In this document: piece after piece, positions 45,306-54,907 of the stretch
Layout of the letters: each line of letters begins with the position of its first letter
Position numbering within the stretch: the stretch's first letter is position 1
Origin: Desulfoferrobacter suflitae
Lineage (GTDB): Bacteria; Desulfobacterota; Syntrophobacteria; Syntrophobacterales; Syntrophobacteraceae
Length of the DNA: 64,000 bases
Assembly (NCBI RefSeq): GCF_022603395.1
Contig: NZ_JAIBKA010000001.1
Span: 310,001-374,000, forward strand
Direction of reading: 5' to 3'
The notes under the pieces: model-generated
What the model was told of the DNA's origin: nothing
Database searches by the model: none
What the model saw: the letters and a program-made list of their open reading frames with translations, nothing else
Program-made: the position numbers and the translations under genes

Positions 45306-45610
45306 CAGGCCCTGACCTTAGCTGGTTCTCGCCCGGGAAACCCTCGCTTCCTCTCCGTTCATGCTGACAGTTACCGGCACACGGCCCCGCGGCACACTCC
45401 CGCTCCCCCCCCGCGGCTGATGGTTGGGCGCACTTGACAGCGCAGAGGGAGAGGGTCGGGGTGAAGGGGCTCTTTCGTGATTCAAAGGTGGCAAGGATGG
45501 GCAGAGTCACACGATGTGCGCGCCGAAGCCGTAACCCGTCACCGATCGGCTGGCAATAAGGGAAGGTTTGATCCCCGGCGTAAAACAGCATCTTCGCTCA
45601 AGGCCGGCTG
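45306..45610. repeat. Intergenic region with dispersed repeat, copy 2
   Basis: This gap between convergent gatA and glgC has no gene. It contains the second copy of the 18-nt repeat core, GGGAGAGGGTCGGGGTGA at 45447-45464, inverted relative to the copy at 39626-39643, together with a CCCCCCCCGCGG stretch near 45405. The repeat may help end the two converging transcripts. Confidence 0.6.
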
Positions 45611-46888
45611 TCAGGATGTGAAATGGCCTTTGGGCACCGTCACGATTCCGCGCGGGGTGACTTCGAAGTTCTGGCGATCCTCCTGCGGGTCGATACCGAT
45701 CTGGGTGTGCGGCGGAATGACATTGTCCTTGTCGATGATCGCCTTTTTGATTCTGCAATTGCGCCCAATTTCCACGCCGTCCATGATCACCGACTCGTCT
45801 ACTTCCGCCCAGCTCCTTACCATTACGTTGTAGGACAAAACCGAACTGCGAACGATGCCTCCGCTGATGATGCATCCGGGGGCAACCATGGAGTCGACCG
45901 CCATACCGATGCGCGGCGGGTTGTCGCCGTTGCGTTGATTGAAGACAAACTTGGCGGGGGGATACTGACGCTGGTAGGTGCGTATGGGCCACAGGCTGCC
46001 GTACAAGTTGAAGAAAGGATCGACCCCCGTGAGATCCATATTGGCATTCCAGTAGGCATCCAGGGTACCGACGTCACGCCAATACTGCGAGTCGCGTGTG
46101 CCGTCGACCAGTTCCAGCCGCCGGACCCCATCGGGTCCAACCATGTGAATGTAATCCCTGATCCTGTTCAAGCGCCGGTAAGGGTAGGCCAGCACCTTGA
46201 GCTCCTCGACGCACTTGGGGATAATGTCTTTGCCAAAATCTTGAAAGTCCGTTTCCTTGAGCATCTTGAGGAGGACTTCAGTCTTGAACAGGTAAATGCC
46301 CATCGACGCCAGCGAACGATCCGGATCGTCCGGTATCGACTTCGGTTCACGTGGCTTCTCCTCCCACGCCCGTATCTTGAAGTCGTTGTCCACTTCCGCG
46401 ATACCAAACTCCGATGCCTGACCCCTATCGACTTCAAGGAGACCAACCGTTATATCGGCGTCATTTTCTTCATGATAGATTCTGAACTGTGAATAATCCA
46501 TCTTGTAGACATGATCACCGGACAGAATTAATACCAGGCGCGGACGCTCTCTTTCGATCAAATAGAGGTTGTGCCGTACGGAGTCGGCCGTGCCGCGATA
46601 CCATTCCGCTCCCATACGCTGCTGAGGGCCCACGATACGCAGATAGTGGCCGAGGTCACTGGAGAATATGTTCCAGCCGTCTTCCAGGTGATCGACCATA
46701 GACTGCGATTTATACTGGGGAAAGATAAGGATCTTGTAGAGTTGCGAATTGATGCAGTTGCTCAACGGAATGTCAATGAGGCGGTAAATGCCGCCAAAAG
46801 GCACCGCCGGTTTGGAGCGGTCGAGGGTAAGCGGCATAAGCCTTGTGCCACGCCCACCTGCCATTATGATCGTGAGTACGTCTTTCAT
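45611..46888 (-). CDS. glgC: Glucose-1-phosphate adenylyltransferase
   Basis: A 425-residue ADP-glucose pyrophosphorylase. It starts with the nucleotide-binding MAGGRGTRLMPLTLDRSKPA, has the catalytic region ILSGDHVYKMDY near residue 122, the sugar-phosphate region FGIAEVDNDF, IRAWEEKP and ASMGIYLF, and a C-terminal left-handed beta-helix (residues ~310-415). It makes ADP-glucose for glycogen. No other glg gene is adjacent; the GH65 phosphorylase at 5493-7904 is the only related sugar-storage gene nearby. Confidence 0.95.
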   Translation of the reverse strand: MKDVLTIIMAGGRGTRLMPLTLDRSKPAVPFGGIYRLIDIPLSNCINSQLYKILIFPQYKSQSMVDHLEDGWNIFSSDLGHYLRIVGPQQRMGAEWYRGTADSVRHNLYLIERERPRLVLILSGDHVYKMDYSQFRIYHEENDADITVGLLEVDRGQASEFGIAEVDNDFKIRAWEEKPREPKSIPDDPDRSLASMGIYLFKTEVLLKMLKETDFQDFGKDIIPKCVEELKVLAYPYRRLNRIRDYIHMVGPDGVRRLELVDGTRDSQYWRDVGTLDAYWNANMDLTGVDPFFNLYGSLWPIRTYQRQYPPAKFVFNQRNGDNPPRIGMAVDSMVAPGCIISGGIVRSSVLSYNVMVRSWAEVDESVIMDGVEIGRNCRIKKAIIDKDNVIPPHTQIGIDPQEDRQNFEVTPRGIVTVPKGHFTS

Positions 46889-46947
46889 GAGATCATTCCT
46901 GATCAGTGGATAGGTTCGGCAAGCTCTTCAACGGGACTCCACCACAA

Positions 46948-47481
46948 CTACTCGACATGTTCTTTCAGATTCGGCAGTTCATGGCTCCGGTAGACAATCT
47001 CACCCTTCTTATTGACCAGAATGTATAAAGGTATTCCCTGCACCCGGTACAATTCAGTTACTCTTTCATCCTCATCATACAATATCGGCCAAGATACGGG
47101 ATGTCCCTTGTGAAATCGTTTCAACCTCGCCAGAGAATCCCCTGCTCCCACGTTGATCCCGAGAATCTCCAAGTCCTCCGGAGATGTCTGTTCACGAATC
47201 TTGGCAATTTGAGGTCGAGCTGAAACGCATTGAGGACACCAGGTAGCCCAGAAATACAGAAGAACCGCCCGCTGATCCCTGAAGCCGCCTAAACGAAATG
47301 ATTTTCCGTCCAGATCTTTGAGCTCGAAGTCGGGAGCTGGATATCCGGGCTCCGGTCTGTCCGACGACGCCAGGACCAGATTGCCGCCTGCAGTTGAAGC
47401 CAGGCTCAAGAAACCGCAGAATAGGAGTGTCAGGGAAACAGTTGCAAGGCACTTGATGATTTTTCCGGCACTTAAGCTCAT
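46948..47481 (-). CDS. TlpA/ResA-like thiol-disulfide oxidoreductase
   Basis: A 177-residue periplasmic thioredoxin-fold protein with an N-terminal membrane anchor or signal (KIIKCLATVSLTLLFCGFLS), the redox motif YFWATWCPQC and the cis-Pro loop QGIPLYILV. ATG 47481 is used because the hydrophobic segment begins there and GGAGA precedes it; the gene overlaps the ccdA stop by 4 bp. It should keep apocytochrome or other periplasmic cysteines reduced, using electrons brought by CcdA. Confidence 0.92.
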   Translation of the reverse strand: MSLSAGKIIKCLATVSLTLLFCGFLSLASTAGGNLVLASSDRPEPGYPAPDFELKDLDGKSFRLGGFRDQRAVLLYFWATWCPQCVSARPQIAKIREQTSPEDLEILGINVGAGDSLARLKRFHKGHPVSWPILYDEDERVTELYRVQGIPLYILVNKKGEIVYRSHELPNLKEHVE

Positions 47482-48185
47482 AGCCAAAATTCTCCAGTCT
47501 TTATGAAAAAATATTCCGCCACCAGGATCATGACAAATCCAAAAAACCTCTGCACACGGCGCATCCATATGCCCGAACGGGGCAGCGAGGTGAGCAATCC
47601 GGTGAAGGTTCCGACAATGATGACCATGATCCCCATGCCATAGGCAAACACGAAGAGCATGGCGATCCCCCAGAGAACCTCCTGCCTGGTGGCGACCAGC
47701 GTCAGCAGCACTCCCAGTATGGGCGTGGTGCAGGCGGTGACAACCAATGCGGACGCCCCCCCGAGCATCAGACAGTTGATGACGTCATGGCCGGGGAGGT
47801 CCCCAACGCGAAGCCGGCTCAAAAAAGTGGGGTGCGGCAGTTTGATCACGTCCAGCATGACCAGCCCAAAGAGGAGACAGACATTACCCACGAACAGATT
47901 GATGTAAGGGCTGCTGGTCATGGCTCCGAACATTTTCCCGGTTAGAGCGGCAAAGGCACCAAGCACCGCGTAGACAGTCGCCAGTCCCAGTACATACAAG
48001 GATGAAAGGAAAAACCCCCGCCACTTGCTGCCCTGGGCTCTTGCCCCCACAAAAGCAACTGTTATGGGCAACATCGGGTACATACACGGGGTAAAACTAG
48101 CCAGGATTCCGCCGACAAATGACAAGAGAACGGCGACAAGAGGCTGTTGAGTCGCGATAGTCTCAAATTGCTGCATCCAGCCCAA
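47478..48185 (-). CDS. CcdA/DsbD-like membrane electron transporter
   Basis: A 235-residue membrane protein with about six helices. The two redox cysteines lie in SFTPCMYPMLPI near residue 34 and VVTACTTPILG near 150, as in CcdA and the central domain of DsbD. It moves reducing equivalents from cytoplasmic thioredoxin to the periplasm, where the TlpA-like protein encoded next (4-bp overlap) is the obvious partner. Cytochrome c maturation is a likely beneficiary, since a cytochrome c-domain protein is encoded in this window. Confidence 0.93.
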   Translation of the reverse strand: MGWMQQFETIATQQPLVAVLLSFVGGILASFTPCMYPMLPITVAFVGARAQGSKWRGFFLSSLYVLGLATVYAVLGAFAALTGKMFGAMTSSPYINLFVGNVCLLFGLVMLDVIKLPHPTFLSRLRVGDLPGHDVINCLMLGGASALVVTACTTPILGVLLTLVATRQEVLWGIAMLFVFAYGMGIMVIIVGTFTGLLTSLPRSGIWMRRVQRFFGFVMILVAEYFFIKTGEFWL

Positions 48186-48197
48186 GGCTTTTTCCCT

Positions 48198-48959
48198 CTA
48201 GACTCCGTTCTGTATCGGACGAATCTGCTCCAACAGCTTCAAACTGTTCAGATCTCTTCCTATCTGTCCCCGCATCCATTCCACCAATGCGTTGAAAACC
48301 CTAGACTTATTGTCCTGTAACAGGTGCAGACGCCAGATTTTTTCGAGCGGCAATTGCCTCAACTGGCGAATCAACATTAAAGTTCCCAAGTCCAATGAAA
48401 CTCCCCCACCTTGCGCGTGGTGCTCGGGGCAGAACAGCGTGCCGCGGCCCATATTCCAATTCCAGCGGGTAGCCGATCGCACCCTTTTCTTGCAGACACT
48501 GCACTCGCCCAGTTCCGGCAGGTATCCAGTAATACTCAGAAATCGCAGCAGAAAAAGAAGTACCAGGTTTTCCGGGTCCTTGCCCGCCGCAAAACGGGGA
48601 AGAGCGCTCTTTAAAAGGAGAAACAACTCCTCTTCCGTGTCCCCTTCCGGCGTCATTTCAAGTACAACCTCACAGGCCAGAGCGGCATGGGCCCAGCGCT
48701 GCAAATCGGAGCGTAATGCCAGATGCGGCTCCAGCAACTTGCACGCTTCGATCCACACCAGCGATTTGGGGGCCCTGTAAGTCAAATTAACCAGGCTGAA
48801 GAGCTCAAATGTATTTGCGAAACGTTTCCGGCTTCTTCTGGCCCCCTTCGCAAGCCCTTTCAGCTTACCCGCTCCTCTCGTATAGAAGGTAATTAACCGG
48901 TCGGACTCCTTGTAATCTTGAGTCTGCAGTACTATGGCTTCGGTCGTCTGGACGATCAT
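48198..48959 (-). CDS. recO: DNA repair protein RecO
   Basis: A 253-residue RecO: an N-terminal OB-fold (EAIVLQTQDYKESDRLITFY, then GAGKLKGLAKGARRSRKRF) followed by a helical domain with a zinc-binding CSVCKKR...FCPEHH segment. It loads RecA onto SSB-coated single-stranded DNA with RecR. ATG 48959 gives the canonical family start; an upstream extension to 49037 is not supported. Its stop lies 12 bp from the ccdA start, so the two may share transcription. Confidence 0.93.
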   Translation of the reverse strand: MIVQTTEAIVLQTQDYKESDRLITFYTRGAGKLKGLAKGARRSRKRFANTFELFSLVNLTYRAPKSLVWIEACKLLEPHLALRSDLQRWAHAALACEVVLEMTPEGDTEEELFLLLKSALPRFAAGKDPENLVLLFLLRFLSITGYLPELGECSVCKKRVRSATRWNWNMGRGTLFCPEHHAQGGGVSLDLGTLMLIRQLRQLPLEKIWRLHLLQDNKSRVFNALVEWMRGQIGRDLNSLKLLEQIRPIQNGV

Positions 48960-49033
48960 GCAGGGAACGAAGAACAAAGATGAGCATTGTGGATGGTGTT
49001 TGTCAACGGTTACACCTCTGCGGCCGGCAACCC

Positions 49034-50083
49034 TCAAGATTCTTCCATAAACTTGGGATCGGGCAGTTTGAAGCGTACCACTTCACCGGATTTACCGAGC
49101 TTCCTCAGTGCCTTGCCATCCCATTTGAGATCAAGGCCGCCGGCATTTCCGATGGTGATCTGCATGCTTTCCTGCGCTTTCCATTCACGCCTTTCACCCG
49201 GTTTCATCAGAGCATTGTAAGTACTTTTGTTGTCGGTTCGAACCTGTATCCAGACTTCCTGTGAGGCATCAGCTGACAATGTGTGTTCGTTGGATTGGGC
49301 AACGGGTTGCTCCCCTTCCCGCATTTCATTGCCGGGCTCTCGATTCACCTGAAGAAAAATTTCCTCCGGGGAATTCTCATCGACCCTCTGATCGGCAGCA
49401 GGTACCACCTCCTCCATCTGCTTGCGCACCACTTCCTGTGAAGGAGCAGACGAAGCAGTCTCGGTCGGTTTGCTGTCGAGGGCAGCGATGGACGGTTCCT
49501 TTATCGGGGCGGCGGGCAGCGCTCCCACCACCCTGTTGGAGGACGTGGCCGCCGTCTGCTCCGAGCTCTTCGTCTCGCCAGGCGATGTCGCTACGGGCCC
49601 AGTCGTCGCTTTCTCCGCCGCTGTTCTTGGGAGATCCGGTGGCAGCTCTTCCCGGGGTATGACCTCATTGGTGAGGGATTGAGACACGGATAATTTGGCT
49701 TTGCGGTTGGCGATCCAGGCTCCGGTGACAATGCTTGCCAATATCAGAACCACTAAGGCCATTGCCAGGACTGACCAGCGTCGCTTCTTGTTGGCAAACG
49801 CCAGAGAAAACTTGCGGTAATCCCTGATTCCGTCCGGCTGTCGATCGCATGAAACGATGACGGCAGCATGATCTTCCAAGATGGGTTCGGCATCAATTCC
49901 CAATGCCGAACAGTAAGTCCGAATGAAATTACGCACCAGCAGAGGCGTGCCGATCTGATCATAGTTGCCCTCCTCCAGATGGTGAAGCACACTCTCGCTG
50001 ATACGAGTCCGCTCGAAAACATCCTGCAGGGAAAGGCCCTGTCTGATTCGTTCCTGTTTGAGGCTCTGTTGCGGCTCGGTCAT
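49034..50083 (-). CDS. RodZ-like helix-turn-helix membrane protein
   Basis: A 349-residue protein. The N-terminal helix-turn-helix (LKQERIRQGLSLQDVFERTR, residues ~8-75) is followed by one transmembrane helix near 105-125 (VLAMALVVLILASIVTGAWI), a low-complexity Pro/Ala/Ser/Thr/Glu linker, and a C-terminal DUF4115 beta-domain (EVWIQVRTDNKS, later ITIGNAGGLDLKWDGKAL). RodZ links MreB to the wall-synthesis machinery. It lies 18 bp after the surA-like gene on the same strand, in a block common in this bacterial group. Confidence 0.88.
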   Translation of the reverse strand: MTEPQQSLKQERIRQGLSLQDVFERTRISESVLHHLEEGNYDQIGTPLLVRNFIRTYCSALGIDAEPILEDHAAVIVSCDRQPDGIRDYRKFSLAFANKKRRWSVLAMALVVLILASIVTGAWIANRKAKLSVSQSLTNEVIPREELPPDLPRTAAEKATTGPVATSPGETKSSEQTAATSSNRVVGALPAAPIKEPSIAALDSKPTETASSAPSQEVVRKQMEEVVPAADQRVDENSPEEIFLQVNREPGNEMREGEQPVAQSNEHTLSADASQEVWIQVRTDNKSTYNALMKPGERREWKAQESMQITIGNAGGLDLKWDGKALRKLGKSGEVVRFKLPDPKFMEES

Positions 50084-50101
50084 AGTGTCTCTGATTGACG
50101 G

Positions 50102-51082
50102 TTAAAGATTGATCTGGATGAATGACTTATCCATAAGTTCCTTAATCCACTGCTCATATCTCCTGTCGATTTCCTTCTGGAAAAGCATATTCCGAGCTTT
50201 TTCGCGGGAGGCGGCACTGACGCTTGAGACCTCTTGCTGTTCGCGCTGCACTGCGATCACTTTAATGAGGTAGTACCCCTGGGGTGTTTTCAGCACTTCG
50301 CTGACCTGGTTGGCGCTGAGGCCGCGAGTCGCTGCTTCGATAGCAGGCGCCAAGTCCGTTGCAGCAATAAAACCTATGTCACCGCCTTCCTCGGCAGCGG
50401 GCCCCTGGGAATACTCCCTGGCGAGCCTGGCAAAATCCGCTCCGCCTTTCAACTGGCTGTGGATGCTTTTCGCCAGTTGTTCGACTTCGGCCGCCTGGCC
50501 GGCATTTTGGACGGGTAGAAAGATAACCGCGAGATGACGCCGCTCGCTTGTGGAAACCGCCGGCGCTCCAGCGTCCTGCAGATAGGTGTCAATTTGTTGG
50601 TCGGTGATCACCGTTTTTGACTTGAGCACGCGCTCGATCAAGCGGGAACGTTCCAACTGTCTCTTTATGCCCGCTCGGAATTGATCCACCGTCTGGCCCT
50701 GCTGTTGCAAGACGTACTGCAACTGGTCCTCGGTAAACCCGTTTTCTTGCTTGAAATTCTCTACTGCATTGTCCACATCGCGATCGGAAACATTAATGTT
50801 CATTCGCTTGATTTCCTGCTCCGTCAATCGATCCTGAATCATCCGCTGCAGGACCTCGCGCTCGAACTGCTCCCGCTCGGCCTCCGTAGTCAGTCGCAAA
50901 TCGGGAGAAATCTCCTGTAATAACTTAACCTGCTCCTCGAGCTCGCTGTACAGGATGATATCATCGTTGACTACAGCCACAATGCGATCGATGGTCTCGG
51001 CCTGGAGCACTCCGCCCCCCAAAGCCAGGCAGAGCGAGCATAAAACAACTGTCAGGCCCCATGCCGATGGGTAGCGTTTCAT
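50102..51082 (-). CDS. SurA-like periplasmic chaperone / peptidyl-prolyl isomerase
   Basis: A 326-residue exported protein with a signal peptide (MKRYPSAWGLTVVLCSLCLA, cleavage near VLQAE). The SurA N-terminal chaperone domain spans ~25-165 (DRIVAVVNDDIILYSELEEQ) and one parvulin domain spans ~175-280 (FARLAREYSQGPAAEEGGDI). It assists outer-membrane protein folding. ATG 51082 begins the signal peptide; an in-frame ATG at 51124 would add 14 residues. Only one parvulin domain is present, versus two in E. coli SurA. Confidence 0.9.
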   Translation of the reverse strand: MKRYPSAWGLTVVLCSLCLALGGGVLQAETIDRIVAVVNDDIILYSELEEQVKLLQEISPDLRLTTEAEREQFEREVLQRMIQDRLTEQEIKRMNINVSDRDVDNAVENFKQENGFTEDQLQYVLQQQGQTVDQFRAGIKRQLERSRLIERVLKSKTVITDQQIDTYLQDAGAPAVSTSERRHLAVIFLPVQNAGQAAEVEQLAKSIHSQLKGGADFARLAREYSQGPAAEEGGDIGFIAATDLAPAIEAATRGLSANQVSEVLKTPQGYYLIKVIAVQREQQEVSSVSAASREKARNMLFQKEIDRRYEQWIKELMDKSFIQINL

Positions 51083-51167
51083 TGGGCAGTTACCTGTCGT
51101 GGGAACAGCAAGATGTGTTTTCATAAAAATTCCATATTTTGAGACAAATTCAAACTTTTACAATAAC

Positions 51168-54100
51168 TTACTGAACCAGGCCGTTATCACTAGCATGTTC
51201 GGCCATCTCTTGCAAGATTCTTTTGAGGCGCAGCAGTCGCTGAGGCAAACTTCGGGCCCAAATTTCCATCGTCAGCTTGCACTCCGATTCAGGACGAAAT
51301 TCGCACTTCTTCCTGGCCAGATGAGAAGAGATCAAAATCATCTGTTCCGGCCTTTGGAAGTGCAACACGACGGCTTCGCCGGCACTGTCCATTCTCACGA
51401 CACCATGGCGCTTGAAAAGCAACCGCAACCTGGCCAGCAAGATCAGGTTCTTGGCGCTTTCCGGCAACGGACCGTAGCGGTCCCGCCATTCCGAAGCCAG
51501 CTCGTCGATATCGGCATCTTCAGAAATAGTCGCCAAACGTTTGTATGCCAGGAGCCTCTGATCATTGTCTGCAATGTAGGTCTCCGGCAGAAACACAGGC
51601 AGCGACACATTGATTTCCGGATCGATCGCATCGGATTCTCTTTGTTCGCCTTTGAACTCCCGTATCGTTCTTTCCAGCAACTCCAAATAGAGTTCATAGC
51701 CGACCGCAGCGATGTGCCCGGATTGGGAAGCTCCAAGGATGGCGCCCCCCCCTCTGATTTGAAGATCGTTCAGAGCGATTTTAAAACCCGCTCCCAGTTC
51801 ACTGAAGTCCATCAGTGCACGCAGCCGCTTTTGTGCATCGCGACTGATCAGATGCTCGCCTGGAATGATCAGGTAGGCAAAGGCCTGTTCGCGTGAACGT
51901 CCCACCCGCCCGCGCAGCTGGTAAATTTGAGCCAGCCCGAATTTATCCGCACGGTTGATGATGATGGTGTTGGCGGCCGGGATGTCCAAGCCCGATTCGA
52001 TGATGGTGGTACAAACCAGGACATCAATCTGTTTGTGCACAAAATCGAGCATCATCCGTTCCAGATCGCGTTCTTTCATTTGTCCATGAGCAACACCGAC
52101 CCGCGCTTGCGGCACCAGTTTCTTCAAAGTGGCGGCCATCGGGTGAATACTTTGCACATGGTTGTGCACAAAAAACACCTGCCCGCCACGTTCCAGTTCT
52201 CGATAAATGGCTTCCCTGATGGTGAATTCATCGTAGCTGCAGACGTATGTTTCAATCGCCCTGCGATCCTGCGGAGCGGTTTCTATGGTGCTCAGATCGC
52301 GAATGCCGGCAAGCGACATGTGCAGGGTGCGCGGAATGGGAGTGGCGGTTAAGGTCAGCACATCGACCGACACCCGCAACTGTTTGAGCTTTTCCTTGTG
52401 CTTGACCCCGAATCGATGCTCTTCATCGATGATAAGCAGACCCAGATCGCGGAACGCGACGTCACTTTGCAGCAGACGGTGCGTGCCCACCACCAGGTCT
52501 ACAGTGCCCTTCTTGAGCGCTTCGAGCACCTCTTTCTGTTGAGCTCGACTCTTGAATCGGCTCAGTGAAGCAACCCGCAACGGAAAACCAGTGAATCGCT
52601 CGGCAAAGGTCTGGAAATGCTGCTCCGCCAGAACCGTCGTGGGCACCAGCATGGCTACCTGCTTGCCGTCCATGATCGCCTTGAAAGCCGCCCGCACGGC
52701 GACTTCGGTCTTGCCGAAACCCACGTCACCGCAGATCAGCCGATCCATTGGCCGCGGCGACGTCATGTCGGCAATAACATCCTCGATGGCCTCGAGCTGA
52801 TCGGGAGTCTCCTCGTAGGAAAAGGTCGCTTCGAATTCTCGATAGAACTGATCCGGGGAGGAGTAGCGAAAACCCTCATTGACCTGTCGCAGAGCATACA
52901 GATTGAGCAGCTCTTCAGCCACCCTTTCGGCAGATTCCCTGGCCTTTTTCTTGGCGTTTTCCCAAGACTTTCCCCCCAACTTGTCGACACGCGGTTCCTC
53001 ACCCTCGATCCCCAAATATTTCTGAACTTTCTGCAGCTTGTCCACGGGAACGTAAAGCCGGTCGCCACCCTGGTACTCGAGCAGCAAAAAATCGCTTTCG
53101 GCACTCCCCACCATCAAGTGAGCCAGTTCCTTATAGACGCCGATGCCATGATCCACATGGACAACGTAATCGCCCACATGCAGGTCCCTGAAGGAATTGA
53201 GGAAAATTCCAGCCACAGCACTCTGTGAACGGCGCCGGGATCGCTTGCCGAAAATCTCCTCTTCACACACAACGGCAAGCCCTTCTTCACGCCAAATGAA
53301 TCCCTTTTCCAGGGGGCCGGTGATCACTTTGACCACCACCGCAGAGTAAGACTCTTCACCAAAGGCCAGCGCACTGAACATGGCATCCACGTCGTAGCCT
53401 TTCAAAAGCTCAGCCAATCTCCTGGCCTGTTCCTTGTGTCCGCAGACGAGGTAAGAACTGATGCCCTCCTTCTGCCATTCCAGGAACTGTCTGGCGAGAG
53501 GCTCCAGCAATCGTTCCCTGCCGGGATGAGAAGAAACCATGAGAGCCAGATCCTCATGCGTTCTGGCCTTGACTTCAAAAATCCTGGTGGATGACAGTTG
53601 CCGGGCAAGGGAATTGGCCCATATTTGCTGAAAGTCCCCGCTCGCCAGCTCAAAGCGATCTCGCGGCTGCAACAGATCCGCAGCGGGCCGTCTCCATTCG
53701 TGTACCGATCGGCTATCAATGGCATCCTGGCGAAGCCGCCCATAAATGTCGTCTGCTTGTTTGCGAATTTGGTTGCTGTCGGACCAAACCACGACCATGG
53801 ATGGATGGAGATAATCGAAAAGGGTTGCGGTGCGTTCATAAAATACCGGCAAAACCTCTTCAAAATAATCCATCTGATACCCTTCCTGGATTCTTTCAAG
53901 CCACACATTGCCGGCTGCCGGCGATAATTTCTCACTCTTTACATCTTCGTATATGGCCTTTTTGGCCCGCTCCTTCGCCTCTGCATCGAGAATGATTTCA
54001 CTGCCGGGGAGCAGCACGGCATCCTCCAAAACCCCCATGGACCTTTGGGTACCGGGATGGAACAGCCTGATGGACTCAAGCTCGTCGCCAAACAGCTCCA

Positions 54101-54749
54101 TGCGCAGCGGCCACCTGTGGAGCGGTGAATAGACATCCAAAATTCCGCCCCGCTGACTGAAGTCGCCATATTCTTCCACCAGAGAAACGCGGGAATATCC
54201 TCGTTCCACAAGTCGGCGGCAGAGGTCCTGCAAATTGATTTGTTCACCGGGAATCAGGTATTCATACTGTTCGAGGAGCACCTCAGCGGGAGGCAGAAGT
54301 TCCAGCAGGGCGAGGGTCGAGGTCACCACAACCACAGGCGACGCGGCGGTCCGAAGCATATGAAGAGTTTCCAGCCGGCGGGCTGTGGCCTCCATCTTTC
54401 CCAGCCACTGGGCCTTATGGCCGCTGCGTGAAGGAAAGTGCCAGATCCTGTTGGCTGCAAAGGATTTGGCGTGAGGATCATCCTTTCCCCAAAAAAAGGA
54501 AAGGTTTTCCAGGTATTTTTCAGCCTCTCGATCGGTAGGCGCAACCAGCAGGAAGGACTTTCCAATGGAATCGAGCCCACGGGCAATGAGATAGGCCAAA
54601 ACGGATGGATGGGCTCCCTGCAGGCATGCTGAATCGCGTGAACTCTTGAGGAAGGACAAAATGTCCTTTGCATCGCTCTTCCATTGGGCGGGACTGGTCA
54701 GTGAATCATAGTCAGGCAGTTGTTGCTGGTAATCGACAGAATATTTCAT
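51168..54749 (-). CDS. mfd: Transcription-repair coupling factor Mfd
   Basis: A 1193-residue Mfd. The N-terminal UvrB-homology part precedes the RNA polymerase-interacting domain ([20 protein letters not shown]), and the RecG-like helicase motor contains Walker [15 protein letters not shown] and motif [16 protein letters not shown], followed by the C-terminal TRCF domain. It displaces stalled RNA polymerase and recruits UvrA. ATG 54749 is preceded by GAGGGATGAG at suitable spacing; ATG 54761 and 54839 are less likely. It is the first of the mfd-surA-rodZ-recO block. Confidence 0.96.
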   Translation of the reverse strand: MKYSVDYQQQLPDYDSLTSPAQWKSDAKDILSFLKSSRDSACLQGAHPSVLAYLIARGLDSIGKSFLLVAPTDREAEKYLENLSFFWGKDDPHAKSFAANRIWHFPSRSGHKAQWLGKMEATARRLETLHMLRTAASPVVVVTSTLALLELLPPAEVLLEQYEYLIPGEQINLQDLCRRLVERGYSRVSLVEEYGDFSQRGGILDVYSPLHRWPLRMELFGDELESIRLFHPGTQRSMGVLEDAVLLPGSEIILDAEAKERAKKAIYEDVKSEKLSPAAGNVWLERIQEGYQMDYFEEVLPVFYERTATLFDYLHPSMVVVWSDSNQIRKQADDIYGRLRQDAIDSRSVHEWRRPAADLLQPRDRFELASGDFQQIWANSLARQLSSTRIFEVKARTHEDLALMVSSHPGRERLLEPLARQFLEWQKEGISSYLVCGHKEQARRLAELLKGYDVDAMFSALAFGEESYSAVVVKVITGPLEKGFIWREEGLAVVCEEEIFGKRSRRRSQSAVAGIFLNSFRDLHVGDYVVHVDHGIGVYKELAHLMVGSAESDFLLLEYQGGDRLYVPVDKLQKVQKYLGIEGEEPRVDKLGGKSWENAKKKARESAERVAEELLNLYALRQVNEGFRYSSPDQFYREFEATFSYEETPDQLEAIEDVIADMTSPRPMDRLICGDVGFGKTEVAVRAAFKAIMDGKQVAMLVPTTVLAEQHFQTFAERFTGFPLRVASLSRFKSRAQQKEVLEALKKGTVDLVVGTHRLLQSDVAFRDLGLLIIDEEHRFGVKHKEKLKQLRVSVDVLTLTATPIPRTLHMSLAGIRDLSTIETAPQDRRAIETYVCSYDEFTIREAIYRELERGGQVFFVHNHVQSIHPMAATLKKLVPQARVGVAHGQMKERDLERMMLDFVHKQIDVLVCTTIIESGLDIPAANTIIINRADKFGLAQIYQLRGRVGRSREQAFAYLIIPGEHLISRDAQKRLRALMDFSELGAGFKIALNDLQIRGGGAILGASQSGHIAAVGYELYLELLERTIREFKGEQRESDAIDPEINVSLPVFLPETYIADNDQRLLAYKRLATISEDADIDELASEWRDRYGPLPESAKNLILLARLRLLFKRHGVVRMDSAGEAVVLHFQRPEQMILISSHLARKKCEFRPESECKLTMEIWARSLPQRLLRLKRILQEMAEHASDNGLVQ

Positions 54750-54907
54750 TAAATTACTCATCCCTCGGTATTTAACATTATTCGGCGGATGTACTATAAC
54801 CGGGATGGTTGCCGAAAAAAAGTTTTCCTGGAACCCCATGCCCAGGGTTGGCGGGTGTGTAGGTCTGTGCTAGAACATTCCATCATCATAAACAAGGTGC
54901 CACGAAT

